NCBI GenBank assembly: GCA_037447655.1
Contig: JBBHKE010002279.1
Span: 124,001 to 188,000 of the forward strand
Direction of reading: 5' to 3'
Length of the DNA: 64,000 nt
From: Zygnema cylindricum
Lineage: Eukaryota; Streptophyta; Zygnematophyceae; Zygnematales; Zygnemataceae
Shown: piece by piece, positions 22,416 to 33,739 of the stretch
How the letters are laid out: every line of letters begins with the position of its first letter
How positions within the stretch are numbered: position 1 is the stretch's first letter
Translations under genes and position numbers: made by a program
The notes under the pieces: model-generated
Database searches by the model: none
Seen by the model: only the letters and a program-made list of their open reading frames with translations
What the model was told of the DNA's origin: nothing

Positions 22416-23723
22416 TCAAATGTCTATAAAATTATCCTCATTAATTTTATCTTTCCCATTTTCACTTATGGATCCTAGATTTGACTTTCTGATTTCTAAG
22501 TCATCCACTCTACACTCGTTAACATCCTCAAGTGCCTCCCCTCTCTTTACTTCCCTTATACCTCCTAAAGCACACTGTTGCCTTCGTGGAATTTTAGTGT
22601 ACTTCTCTCTCTTCTCCATTCTACCGATGTGAAGAAGCTCCAAGATTTCATCATCCTCCTTCTCCTCTTCCTCTCTTTCCTCCTCATTCACATACCAATT
22701 CCAAGTAAGGACACTCCTGCATATAGTGACCCAGTTTCCTACAAGCGAAGCAAACCCCATTTTTCAAAGTTCCCCTTTTTTTCCTCTCCCTCTCCTTCCA
22801 CCGAAGTTTCGATAAGGTTTACCTTTGTCTTTCTTCCTTTCATCACGCTACCGCACGTCACCGCAGTTCCTCACATCACGCTTCCGCCAGTCACCACCAG
22901 CTGTAAATATAGTCACCATCTCACTTCCCCTACGAAGCTCCAAGGTGCTTTCCCTCACAAGTATTATCTCCATGGTGATGCTCCAAGTCCACAAGGAGCC
23001 ATCCATTCTCTGCATACAGTAAATGATGTTTTCGTACTCATTTGGGAGTTTCATGATTAGTGTATTAATCTTTCTCTCCTCAGATTCTACATATCCCGCT
23101 CTAGCAAGCTCAACATGTAATGCAGCAATATCATTGCAAAACTCTATCATGCTACCGCCTTTATAAACATAGGCCTCTATTTCTTGTTTTACTAACTAAT
23201 GCCCTTGTATAGTCTCACTCTTATAAATCTGAATTAGTGTTTCCAATATTTCCGAAGACTTGATTAGACTTAAAATAATGATAGCTATGGACTTAGGCAC
23301 ATATCTAAGTATGAGATGTTTTGCTATAGAGTTTTTATATTCCCATATTTTCCTATCATTTTCTTCAATTTTTGGTTCAGTTATAACCCCCACAAGTGGA
23401 ACCGTAGCCGAGAGACTAGCTCCCCTCACCATAGGTGTCCCTTTATCCTTCTCCCCTATTTCCCTTTCCACGATAATGATTTTCCCTTCACCTTCCATTG
23501 CATCTGAACTCCGGTTGGTTTTCTGGGTTGCCCCAGATGATTCTCCATAATGAGCTCCTCCAATGCCCGGTGGCGGACACCTCACTTGTCCCGAAACAAT
23601 TCCCCATAAGTGCTTCTGGAAAAGCAATCCCTCCAATGTAAACTCCCAATAAGTGAAGTCTGTTCCATCAAACATAGGCACCCTAGATGGTGGGCCCATA
23701 ACTTGAAATTCTATGGGCTCCAT
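22416..23723 (-). pseudogene. A4 gag, frame-broken
   Basis: It starts at the ATG 23723-23721, 20 nt before the LTR end (MEPIEFQVMGPPSRVP, then FDGTDFTYWE). The first frame goes to about 23199. After a break the frame 23150-22848 carries the capsid helices (MIEFCNDIAALHVELA, TLIMKLPNEYENIIY). A complete CCHC knuckle, C-FA-C-RKLG-H-YMQE-C, is near 22748-22706. The frame 22760-22416 is acidic and has IPRRQQCALGGI as in A5. Gag is the only part of A4 with all its domains still recognisable, as expected for a gag-only parasite element. Confidence 0.82.
23689..23703 (-). promoter_or_regulatory. A4 primer-binding site
   Basis: Minus strand AGTTATGGGCCCACC, directly after the LTR, complementary to the initiator tRNA-Met anticodon arm but for the first base. 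It is inside gag codons 7-12. Confidence 0.82.
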
Positions 23724-24743
23724 TGCCACACATAATTCGCAGGTCCAAAGGAAGCTATTCTAGATAGTGCCAACTACAACTTGATATAAATCAAAATGAC
23801 TGACCCCTTGACAATTAGACATCCAATATAGCGTCACCTTTGTGAAATGACGCTTTCTGTGTGCTCAGTTCCACCATAGAATGCAAAGTTAGAATATGAG
23901 ATTTGGACACATTCACCCACTTTGACTTTCCCCTAAAAATGCAGCCACCCATGCAAGCAAAAACTCTAACCGACTACACCCTTGTGTAGCCTGGACTCCC
24001 CTAAGTTCGGAGCATCAAGATTCAGTGAAATTGGTCAACTGAGTTAAATGTTATGGCTGGCCAAAGTTTGCAGTTTATACAAGGTGCTCTCTGGGAGAGT
24101 CAGCTTTCTACCACAAATATTCTAAGTCCTAGTCCCTCTTCAAACCCCTTTTACTGAAATATGACGCCAATCACTAGACTGAACCGTACATAAAAGTACA
24201 GGGGCCATAATACTTTCTGTACGGCAACTGTACGGCAAGACCATATAGGTGACAAATGTCACATCCAAACTTGTTATCTTGCGCTCCGAAGATTCCGCAA
24301 TCCTCCAACGCATTTCCACGTGTCATCCGGAGTGGCGCCGTCAGAAAACGCCAAAGTGGCCATTCCGAAATCTCGGCTAGCACCACGACCGTCGATTAAA
24401 TCAGATATTCATTCTTACCCGTCGAAAATATGTGCGCGCTATTTGTTTCGCCGTCAAAACAAATGCGCAGTATTAGTTTCGCTTAAACTGTACTACTCTA
24501 AACTATTTCTATGTACTAAAGATCTATTCGCGCCGTTAAATGAATTCGTCTACACGTACATATTTATATAATTATCAAACCGTATATGTCCTAGCACTAG
24601 TCCTACACTAAACGGACAAAGCTAACGGTTATATTGACGGACGGCAAGTTCCAGGATCAATTCCTGGGTCCGTCAATACTTTTGGTAAACCCATCTTTTT
24701 TCTGCTACCTGTCGCTACAAAGCTTTAGGCAGCCATGGCTCAT
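23704..24743 (-). repeat. 5' LTR of A4, truncated
   Basis: Nearly identical to 20668-21740. Identity ends after GCAGCCATGGCTC at about 24743, so about 90 bp of the U3 start are missing. Confidence 0.88.
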
Positions 24744-24850
24744 TTCCTCTTCCTTGTCAACCAAAATTCTTGAATGGTTTCCTTTGATATCGATTTTTCC
24801 AGTCTATCCTTCTCGTTAGTGCTTGAATACTATAACTTCATCGAAGAAGC
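24744..24850 (-). pseudogene. A6 gag fragment, left of A3
   Basis: Read on the minus strand across the A3 insertion (31935 joined to 24850 after removing one GAAGC) this continues the gag of the degraded element A6: MIMVKGNTIELLR runs on into IQALTRRIDWKNRYQRKPFK. That aligns with MILVHENTFEIKR, VQALAAQKNRWKPNPKKPYK of A2. It is cut at 24743 by the A4 LTR. Confidence 0.72.
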
Positions 24851-25898
24851 TGTAGAAATTAATGGTTCTTTTAGTATTTTCTAAGTCTAAAATGAAATGG
24901 AGAAAAAAAACCGAGGCAGTTTCCCTCTAACTCTTTTCTTCAACTCCCACACTTGTCCCAGTCATTGAAGGTTGAAGAGAGAGCTAGAGCCATGGCTGCC
25001 TTTTTTGTCGAAGAGAGAGAGAGGCAATTGTTTTTAGTTAGTTTACTAAAAGGATACTAGACGAACCGCAGATTTGATCCTGGTACCTGCCATCTGTCAA
25101 GCTAGCCAGCAGCGGTTAGCTTTATCTTGCAAGTCTATGACCAATCGTGACTATATAAGGTTTGACAAATATTTAAAAAGTTAGACACGAAATAATTCAT
25201 TTAACGACAACTATATAAGTCATACATAGATATAGTTTTGTAAAGGACGGAGTAAGGAACGGTTCGCAAAGGGATACCGCGCATTTTGTTTTGATAGCAA
25301 AACAAATATTGCGCAAGTATTTATGATGGCTACGATTGAAACCCGGTTTTGATCGAAAGGCCGCGAAGGATGACGAGATCGCAGAATAGGATTTTGGCAG
25401 TTTGCGGTCACCTCCACTTCGATTGACACGTGGCACAACCACATTGGATTACAACATCTCTGAGGATTACACGAACGAATCCAAATACCCCATGTGAAGA
25501 GTTGTTGGCCATGTTGTACAATGGCCGTACAAAAAGTACACCGGCACATATACCTTTATGTACGAGACAGTATTATGATTGGTACCTTTCTTTAGTAGAT
25601 AGAGTTTTAGATAGAGATAGAACTTAGAAAAATTTGGTAGATAGGACTCTCTCTCCAAGAGAGCTTTTGTACAAAAGATCAAATTTGACCCTCCAAAACT
25701 TACTACCCAGAGGAGCAAATTCAGAGATTCTCTTTGCTATCGACTCAAGGGGGTCTTCCCTTCACAGGGGTGGAGGTGGTCCAGTTTTTGTATACTAGGG
25801 TAGCTGTTTTTTTTGCTTAAACACAAAGGGTCAGGGTTATCCTAGAGGCTTCTTGTGAGCTGCTTACTTTGAGGGCCAATAGAGGTCTCAGAGTTATA
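24851..25898 (+). repeat. 5' LTR of A3
   Basis: 1048 bp, TGTAGAAATT to GAGTTATA (the final CA is mutated to TA). The perfect-looking palindrome ATACCGCGCATTTTGTTTTG / CAAAACAAATATTGCGCAAG with flanking ATAC and GTAT is at 25274-25320. A GTAC cluster lies at about 25508-25590. The former gag ATG is ATA at 25879-25881, again 20 nt from the LTR end. Confidence 0.93.
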
Positions 25899-26990
25899 GG
25901 TTATGGGCCAAACCTCTAGGGTGCCCATTTTTAATGGAAATGTCTTCATATACCGAGAAAGTATGATGATAGGAGCTATATGTGAGAAAAGGTTTTGGGG
26001 AATAACGAGTGGACAGGTGATGCATCCATCTAGTCTTGGAATTCCTCTAAGGTTTGGAGGAAGCAAACTCACCTGAGATGGAGATCCATCTCCAACGCAG
26101 GAGATAAAAGATGGGGAGGTGGTAAACAAAGGAAAAGAGAAAGAGACGATCACATCCATATTAACCGGTTTGGCATTCATGTCACCTATTCTGAAGGAGG
26201 AGAATGATACTGACCTCTAGGACTACAACAATATGGCGGCAAAGTACTTTATCCTCCGCCATGTTACCCAAGGGCTTGCATCTCCTCATTTGCAGGTAGA
26301 GAGGGCATGTGATCTTTGGGTGGCTCTCATAGAGATGTATGGAACTGGAACGATTGAGCAACAGCAGTTGGCTAATCACAAAATTAATGTGTATGTATAC
26401 AAAGCGGGGAATATGTTGGATTTTTGCAATGAGCATTCTACATTTTTTATGGAACTAGAGAGTGCCGGAAAAATAGAAAGTGAAAAGGAAAAGGTTAACT
26501 ACTTGCTCATGAAGTTATTCGATGAGTTGAAGAAGATAGTCAACCATGTGAAAGACTTGTTACACTCGAGGTGGATATGGAATTCAGTGGAAGGGATGAT
26601 TCTCGTTCGGGAGAATATGATTGAGATCCGAAGGGGAAGAAAGAGTTAGCAAGCCTTGGAAGCTGGGACCGATTGGAGGAACATGGATTCTAGGAAACCA
26701 GTTAGAAATTATAGAGGGGGGGAGGGGGCAGAAAAATTAGACCAACAAGTTCAGACCGAAGGCTCCCAAGGGTTTGTGTCATTTTTGTAAGAAACAAAGC
26801 ACTATATGGTGGAGTGCACCAAAATTACCAAGCTGCGGTTAAAGGAGGGGCAGACCGGTGGACCCCCGAGAGAAAAGAAAAAGGCCTTTGTGACACATGT
26901 ACATGAGGCAGAATCCGAGGACGAGGATGATGAGCTCCTATTCGACGAGGCATTAGAATCGAAAAAACGAGGTCAAAATTCCACGAAAGC
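25879..26990 (+). pseudogene. A3 gag relic
   Basis: Start codon lost (ATA). Stops interrupt the N-terminal part to 26220. The 138-codon frame 26233-26649 holds the capsid region (NMAAKYFILRHVTQGLASPH, LDFCNEHSTFFMELESAG). The CCHC knuckle near 26780-26820 (C-HF-C-KKQ) loses its His and last Cys by a frameshift. A Glu/Asp-rich spacer (AESEDEDDELLFDEALE) and a region equivalent to the IPRRQKCA block precede the protease. Confidence 0.85.
25899..25913 (+). promoter_or_regulatory. A3 primer-binding site, decayed
   Basis: GGTTATGGGCCAAAC: the first eleven bases fit the half-tRNA-iMet site, the last four are altered. Confidence 0.7.
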
Positions 26991-27014
26991 AAAAATGTGC
27001 TTTCAGTGGATTAA

Positions 27015-28300
27015 AAGGTGAAGTAGGTTGGATTGTAGATTCAGGTGCCTCCATGCACATGTTCAAGGATAAACACCTGTTCACTAAGAAAAAAAAGATT
27101 CCCACCGTAGAGATAGAGTACGGCGATGGGAGGATAGTCACTACCACTCTTGTAGGATAAGTAGATCTAAAAGTAATAGTAGAAGGAAAGACATCCATAA
27201 TTACATTCTCCAATGTATTTTTTATTCCAGAGCTGAACAAAAACCTCATCTCTACATTTGTGTTAGATGATAAGGGTGTTGAAAGTAGCATTAAGAAAGG
27301 AGTCTTTATTGCTAGTTTTGAGGATGAAGTCTATTTCACTGCTGAAAATGGTAGCCAAGGGATGTTTAGGCTGATTTAAAGCAATGAAAAGAAGAAAATT
27401 TAGTATACTGGTGTTCATGATATAATATTGTGGCATAAGAGGCTTGGTCATGTGAATCTAAAAAAGTTAAGAGAGATGAAAAAGATGCGAGTAGTGGAAG
27501 GGATTCAGTTCTGTGAGAGTGTGAATCTAAGTGATTATAGTGGATATGTTTAAGGTAAAACACACAGATTACGTTTCCCAAAAACTGCCACTTATAAGGG
27601 AGAAAAGATTTTAGATTTAGTACACAGACATATTTGGGGACCGGCTAAAGTGCTTTCACCGGGGGGGGAAGAGATTTATAACGACTATCACCGATGATTC
27701 GTCTACGTATTCCAAGGTGTATTATTTGAAAAATAAGTTAGATGCTCAAAAATGTTTTAGACAATATATAGCATGGAGTGAAAAACTCCATGAAACCCCA
27801 ATCAAGGGAGTAAGGAGTGACAATGGTGGAGAGTATACCTTTAACCAGTTTGAGAATTTTCTGAGGGAAGATGGAGTCCAACACCAAAAGACAGTTCCAC
27901 ATAAACCAAAACACAATGGGGTAGCTGAAAGATTAAATAGAACACTAAGTGATAGGGCTAGAAGTAGGTTGTTTGATAAGAAGATAGGAAAATGGTTTTC
28001 GGCCGAAGCAATGAACGGTGCTAATTACCACAAAAATAGAGTTCTTACTTCTGCGATAAAAGGCCAAACAGCTTATGAGAGATGGACCAGCCGGAAACAC
28101 GACATATCTCATTTAAAGGTTTTCGGTAGTGAAGTATTCAGTCTAGATACATATCGGTCTAATTAAAAGGTAGACCGTAAAGAAAAACCGTGGTACTTAT
28201 TAGGATATGATGAGGATGTAAAAGGATACAAAGTTTATGATCTAAAAAGAGAAGATATAATCTTAGTAAAGCATCTAGTAGTTATGGATGAAGGAAAGTA
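27015..28300 (+). pseudogene. A3 protease and integrase relic
   Basis: The protease keeps an intact catalytic triad, WIVDSGASMHM (about 27030-27060), unlike A2 and A5. IPTVEIEYGDG and NVFFIPELNKNLIST follow, then the HHCC finger (LWHKRLGHVN; its Cys pair is damaged) and the integrase core. The 149-codon frame 27717-28166 has RSDNGGEYTF, NGVAERLNRTL and HLKVFGSEVF, so the second Asp and the Glu with DX35E spacing remain. Stops at 27160, 27379 and elsewhere inactivate it. Confidence 0.86.
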
Positions 28301-28659
28301 GGTGGATCCTTTCAAGTATACAAAGTCAGTAAAAATCAGATTTGAGTCAAAAAAATTCGATGACTTTGAGCTTCATAACTATCCAAGTTTCAGAGAAGAT
28401 GACATTCTTACAGGTACAAATAACACCGAGAAAGACTGGGTCGCGGAAACTCCATTGACAACTCTACCCGAAGCAAAAAAAGTGGTGGAAATTAATTCAG
28501 TATCGATGGACATGGGAGAAGACGAGATTGTTTGAAAGAACCCACGGGAATCATCAATTCTGGCCGCAGATTTTGAGGGAGGAAGGAGAAGTAGCAAAAG
28601 GTTGCAAGAAAAACAGGTTAATAACAAGGTAACAAAACTATCTCATCCGGATGAACCTC

Positions 28660-29400
28660 AAGGTTATGGAGAGGCGATGAATTGTATTGAAAGGAACCGG
28701 TGGAAGACAACAATCAATGAGGAGATGGCCTCAATTATGGCAGTTGACCTTAGGGAGCTCGTGGATGTCCACCTAACCGAAAACTAATCAGTTGTAAGTT
28801 GGTGTTCAAATTAAAACTGAACGGTTAAAACACCATTGAGCGCTACAAGGCCCGGTTAGTTGCAAAAGGATTAGCACATAAAGAATGAATCAACTACAAG
28901 GAAAACTTTGCCCTGGTCGTCAAATTTCCCTCCTTCCGCATACTTCTCAGTTTGGCTGCAGCAAAAGTCATGGAGGTGCATCACATGGACATCAAGACAA
29001 CCTTTTTGCATGGACAATTGGAAAAGGAGATCTTCATGCGACAACCGGAAGGATTTGTGGAGCAAGGAGAGGAGAGTAAGGTATGTCGGCTCATTAAATC
29101 TCTTTATGGATTGAAACAGACGCCCCGACATTCGAATAAGAAGCTTGATGAATTTCTTACCGGTCTGAGATATATCCGGATCAGCTCAGATCACTGAATC
29201 TATGTTTTTAAAGATGAGAAAGGTGTTATTTTTATTGCAAGTTAGGTTGATGATTTGCTTGTTTTAAGTAAATCAATGGATAAAATTAATAAAATGAAAA
29301 CCGATCTTAAGGGGAGATTTTAGATGAATGATATGGGGGAGGCAAAATATATTTTAGGAATTCATGTAGAAAGAGACTGAGAAAGAAAGATTATAAGACT
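28660..29400 (+). pseudogene. A3 reverse transcriptase relic
   Basis: EEMASIMAVDLRELVDVHL at 28720-28775 corresponds to the reverse transcriptase start. MEVHHMDIKTTFLHGQLEKE (28964-29023) carries the first catalytic Asp and SLYGLKQTPRHSNKKLDEF follows. The YVDD box reads as VDDLL after a stop (about 29247-29262). Frameshifts separate the blocks. Confidence 0.86.
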
Positions 29401-29559
29401 TACTTTGAAAAAGCAATAGGAAACATGTTGGGAAAATTTCAGAAAGATAAGGTTAATAGTTGTACAACTCCTATGGAGTTAAAGAAGAAAAATGAAGGGA
29501 GTGTGGAAGAAAAAGTCATAATCTTAGATGAAGAATTAGGTTATAAAGAACAAAAGTTG

Positions 29560-30220
29560 ATGCAGACTATTCCTTACAGGCAAGTAGTGTGAAGCCAAAT
29601 CCATTTTATACATTGTATCCGGTCCGATTTAGTTGCAGCTGTATGAGTGCTGAGTAGAAGTCTAAATGCTCCCACTAAGAGAGATTGGGAGGCAACTAAA
29701 AGAGTCCTTAGATATTTGATAGGAACTATAGATCTATGGTTGCATTTGGGTGGGGGGAATTATGGCATCACTATTTCGAATGATGCCAGTTATGGTGATG
29801 CTCCGATGAGGAAATGTACTTCTACATATGTATTCTATATGGGTGATGGGGCTAATTGCAGAAGTAGCAAACAGCAAAAGGTTATTGCTCAGTCCACCAT
29901 GCCTCTTGCTCTACTATAAAAGTATTAATGTCGGTGAAGTCTTTTCTTGGTGAGCTTGGTCACCTAAAGAGTGGTGTGCAAATTTTTTTTTGTGATAATC
30001 AGGCAACAATCGCTATTGCTGCCAATCCTTAACATAATTTAAAGCTAAACACATGGACATTATACTCACCTTTGTTAGAGAGAAGGTAGAAATTAAAAAT
30101 AATCAGTTTAGAGTACAAACCACATAGCGAGATGGTAGCAAATATGATGACCAAACCTATGCCTTCCACTAAGCTATTTTTTTGCAGGGAGAAGTGTGGA
30201 TTGAAATTTAAGAGTGACTA
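29560..30220 (+). pseudogene. A3 RNase H relic
   Basis: The 90-codon frame 29647-29919 has VLRYLIGTIDLWLHLGGG, SNDASYGDAPMRKCTS and GDGANCRSSKQQKVIAQSTM, then breaks before the EAEYMA block. DNQATIAIAANP and HMDI / FVREKVE relics follow to 30220. The C-terminal end is repeated in the tandem duplication that follows. Confidence 0.84.
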
Positions 30221-31368
30221 GAAAATAAGGGGAGAGTAGAAATTAATGGTTCTTTTAGTATTTTCTAGGTATAAAATGAAATGCAGAAACGTAGCCGAGA
30301 CACTCTACCTCTAACTCCTCTTTTCAGCTCCCACACTTGTCGCAGTCACTAAAGATTGAAGAGGGAGCTAGAGCCATGGTTGCTTGTGCTGTCCAGAGAG
30401 AGATAGGCAATTGTTTTTAGTAGGTTTACTAAAGGATACTTGACATACCCAAGATTTGATTGTGGTACCTGTCGTCTGTCAAGCTAGCCGGTAGCGGTTA
30501 GCTTTATCTTGCAAGTCTAGGACCATTGGTGACTATATAAGGTTTGACAAATATTTAAATAGTTAGACGCAAACTAATTCATTTAATCGAATATATATAC
30601 GTCATGCATAGATACAGTTTTGTAAAGTACGGAGTACGATACGGTTTCGAAACGGATACCGCGCATTTTGTTTCAACAACGAAACAAATATCGTGCAATT
30701 AACATCATTTTAAAGCTAAACACATGGACATTAGACTCACCTTTGTTAGAGAGAAGGTAGAAATTAAAAATAATCAGTTTAGAGTACAAACCACATAGCG
30801 AGATGGTAGCAAATATGATGACCAAACCTGTGCCTTCCACTAAGCTAATTTTTTTTCAGGGAGAAGTGTGGACTGAAATTAAATAGTGACTAGAAAATAA
30901 GAGGTACAAATTAATGGTTCTTTTAGTATTTTATAGGTATAAAATGAAATGCAAAAAAGTAGCCGAGACACTCTACCTCTAACTCCTCTTTTCAATTCCC
31001 ACACTTGTCGCATTCACTAAAGGTTGAAGAGGGAGCTAGAGCCATGGTTGCTTGTGCTGTCCACAGAAAGAAAGGCAATTGTTTTTAGTAGGTTTACTAA
31101 AAGGATACTTGACATACCCAGGATTTGATTGTTGTACCTGCCGTCTGTCAAGCTAGCTGGTAGCTGTTAGCTTTATCCTGCAAATCTAGGACCATTGGTG
31201 ACTATATAAGGTTTGACAAATATTTAAATAGTTAGACGCGAACTAATTCATTTAAAGGAATCTATATACGTCATGCATAGATACAGTTTTGTAAAGTACG
31301 GAGTACGATACGGTTTCGAAACGGATACCGTGCATTTTGTTTCAACAACGAAACAAATATTGCGCAAG
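30031..31368 (+). repeat. 670-bp tandem duplication, RNase H end plus LTR start
   Basis: Unit 1 (30031-30700) and unit 2 (30701-31368) both begin AACATMATTT, pass through the RNase H end (MDI, FVREKVE, MMTKP), the purine tract and about 460 bp of the LTR. Unit 1 stops inside the palindrome (AAATATCGTGCAATT) and the RNase H sequence starts over. Unit 2 then runs on into the full LTR. The copies differ at only a few percent of bases, so the duplication is younger than most decay of A3. Confidence 0.92.
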
Positions 31369-31929
31369 TATTTATGATGGCTACGATTCAAACCCACTTT
31401 TCATCGGACGGCCACGAAAGATGCCGAGATCGTAGAATAAGATTTTGGCGGTTTGCGGTCACCACCACATCGATTGACATGTGGCACAACCACATTGGAT
31501 TACGGCATTTCCGTGGATTACAAGAACGAATCCAAATATGACATGTGACGACTTGTTCACCATGTCATACAATGGCCGTACAGAAAGTACACCGACACCT
31601 GTACATTTATGTAGGACATAATATTATGATTGGTGCCCTGCTTTACTAGATAGAGTTTTAGAGAGAGATAAGACTTAGAAAAATTTGGTAGGCTTCTAAA
31701 CAAAAGGTCAACTTTGACCATCCGTAACTTACTGCTCAGGGGAGAAAATTCAGAGATACTTTTTGTTATTCACTCAAGGGAGTCTTAACTTCACTGGGGT
31801 GGAGGTGTTCAAAGTTTTTGTCTACCACGATGGCAGTTATTTTTGCTGAAACAGAAAGGGGCTAGGGTTATCCTATAGGCTTCGTGTCACCTGCTTACTT
31901 TGAGGGCCAATAGAGGTCTTAAATTTACA
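30904..31929 (+). repeat. 3' LTR of A3
   Basis: Full-length LTR after the second RNase H copy. It starts in a damaged TG (AGGTACAAATT) and ends AAATTTACA before the GAAGC duplication. It matches the 5' LTR throughout; the gag ATG position reads ATA here too. Confidence 0.9.
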
Positions 31930-31934
31930 GAAGC

Positions 31935-32292
31935 TCTATAGTGTTCCCCTTAACCATAATCATCCCCACAGTGGCGTTCAAATTGTATTATTTTTTTTGG
32001 AAAATCTTGCACCCTGTCTACAATGTTCTCATACTCGTCAGTGAGCTTCATGATTAGTGTGTTTACTTTCTCCTATGCTTTTTTTTTTCTTGCACTTTCA
32101 ATTTTTATATACAGTCGCGCAAAATCATTACAAAACATAATGCATTGTTCCTTGTTAAAATTCGCATTTTACTTTTGATAAGCTAATTGATGTTTGTGAA
32201 TTGTTCCATTTTTCTATATATTGACCAGTGATTCCCAATAAATAAAACTTGTTCCCTCAAAAAAAGGCAAGGTAGGGGGTGGGCCAAAAACG
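31935..32292 (-). pseudogene. A6 gag relic, 5' part
   Basis: On the minus strand, GPP-like codons after the PBS are followed by a deleted segment, then SLVNI-type, CNDFARLYIKIESARKK and TLIMKLTDEYENIV, the copia gag capsid region. It breaks off at 31935 where A3 inserted and resumes at 24850. Stops and frameshifts abound. The initiating codon position reads ATG then TAG. Confidence 0.78.
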
Positions 32293-33224
32293 TGATATTA
32301 TGTGGACTACATAGTACCACAGAAAATGTAGCTTATACCAAACCTCACTCACTTCAATTCCCAAAATAAGAATAACCACTTTGGTAAGAAATAAGTCTAA
32401 TTGACTGCACCCTTGTGAAGTTAGGACTCCCTTGGGTCAGCATGAAAAAGAATCACAAAAAATGCTTCATTGAGCAGCTAGTTATGTTGTTAAAAAATTG
32501 CTGTTATATACAGATGGCCTTTGGGAAAGAGGACTTCCTAAAAACTTTAAAAAGTCTAAGTCTTACTCTATCTCACTTATAACGCCTATCTACTAGATCC
32601 TCAATCAATAGGAGGACTATGAATTACCATTATACATACAGAAAAGTACACTCGTCACCATAGAATGTGTACCGGAACTATACGGCATAACTACAAATTA
32701 GGTACCTTCAAAGTCCGTCGCCATGGACATTTCCCCTTCCTTTTTGGATTATAGTAGAGTGTAGCCAAATGTCTATTTCTGGCCTTTTAGGCGTAAGCCG
32801 CCAAAATAACCATTTCGCTATCTAGGCACTTATATGAGCTGTCCGATCGTAATGTGCCTTATTATGTCGTCTTTTCCATTATCTGGCGCACTGGATATTT
32901 TGTGCGTCCGTACTATTCTTTCCCTTCTATGTGTGCCAGTTATGGTTCTTCCTGATACATGATTTAATACACGCTGAACATGTTTATTCCAATATGACGC
33001 CCCAAGAGTGTATCGACTCTTCTTCATTGTGTGGTTACAAATAGTGTCAATTACAGACCTGTAGAGCCATGGACAAATTCCTTGCCGATCATCCCTTTTT
33101 TGTTAGAGGCACCTTTCCTCCCTCTCTCTCCTGCCTAAGTTTGTCTCCTTGGCTACCAAGGAGGCAACCATGGCTTACATGTGCCTGACTCTCCGCCTAC
33201 AGTCCCTTACATTTAAAATAAACA
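32293..33224 (-). repeat. LTR of A6
   Basis: On the minus strand it runs from TGTTTATTTTAAATG (33224) to ATGTAGTCCACATAATATCA (32312-32293), about 932 bp, with the same 20-nt spacing. The degenerate primer site CGTTTTTGGCCCACC (32292-32278) follows. It shares the CTTGTGAAGTTAGGACTCCC and CCATGG blocks with other A-type LTRs. Confidence 0.78.
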
Positions 33225-33739
33225 TAAAACTATAACTTTATAAATTACATTTTTCAAGAGGCACCCATTCCTCAAATTATTTTTTGGCAACGCTCATTCT
33301 TCACGCGAAAAACCTAGAACCCATAAAAAATGAGATGTTATATGACAATGCCTCTACAAAGAGTTCAAAATTCTTGTTTTACGTTAACTTGTTACTCACG
33401 TACATGGAACGCAAATGGTGACATTTGGTCGGCGTGAAAATTATTGAATATTTTCATTTACAATCTTAACTTACGTGGTACTAGTTAATTTTGAACAGGT
33501 GGATTACAAACTTTGTGCGATAGAACATTTTTCAAAATGTAGCTTTGTGTAATGTTGATCGTACAATTACACAATGTCGTAATGGGACTTCACCCTAATG
33601 AATATTCATTTTCTAGTTTAAGCCTTTGAGGCCAATTTTTCCATGTGGTTGTGCTTGAACCTTCAGCCAGCTCTCATATACATTACTTTATATTGGCTGT
33701 ACCATGTAGGTTTGTGCCACATGTTGAAAATCGTCAATG
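33225..33739. other. Unassigned AT-rich DNA
   Basis: No reading frame, repeat partner or regulatory signal that I can support; short ORFs only. Confidence 0.5.

Larger units (their letters stand above)
20668..24743 (-). mobile_element. Non-autonomous copia element A4
   Basis: LTRs at 20668-21829 (3') and 23704-24743 (5', cut) are very similar and enclose only 1.9 kb. Gag is present, but protease, integrase and most of reverse transcriptase are absent; a squeezed reverse transcriptase/RNase H relic remains. LTR similarity suggests a young element that moved with enzymes from relatives. The first 90 bp of the 5' LTR are replaced at 24744 by gag sequence of A6. Confidence 0.88.
24851..31929 (+). 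mobile_element. Ty1/copia element A3, complete with target duplication
   Basis: GAAGC flanks both ends (24846-24850 and 31930-31934), a perfect 5-bp target-site duplication, so both termini are certain. The 5' LTR is 24851-25898. Gag, protease, integrase, reverse transcriptase and RNase H relics follow. The 3' end carries a 670-bp tandem duplication (30031-31368). It inserted into the gag of the older copia element A6. The gag start codon is mutated to ATA and there are many stops, so it is inactive. Confidence 0.95.
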
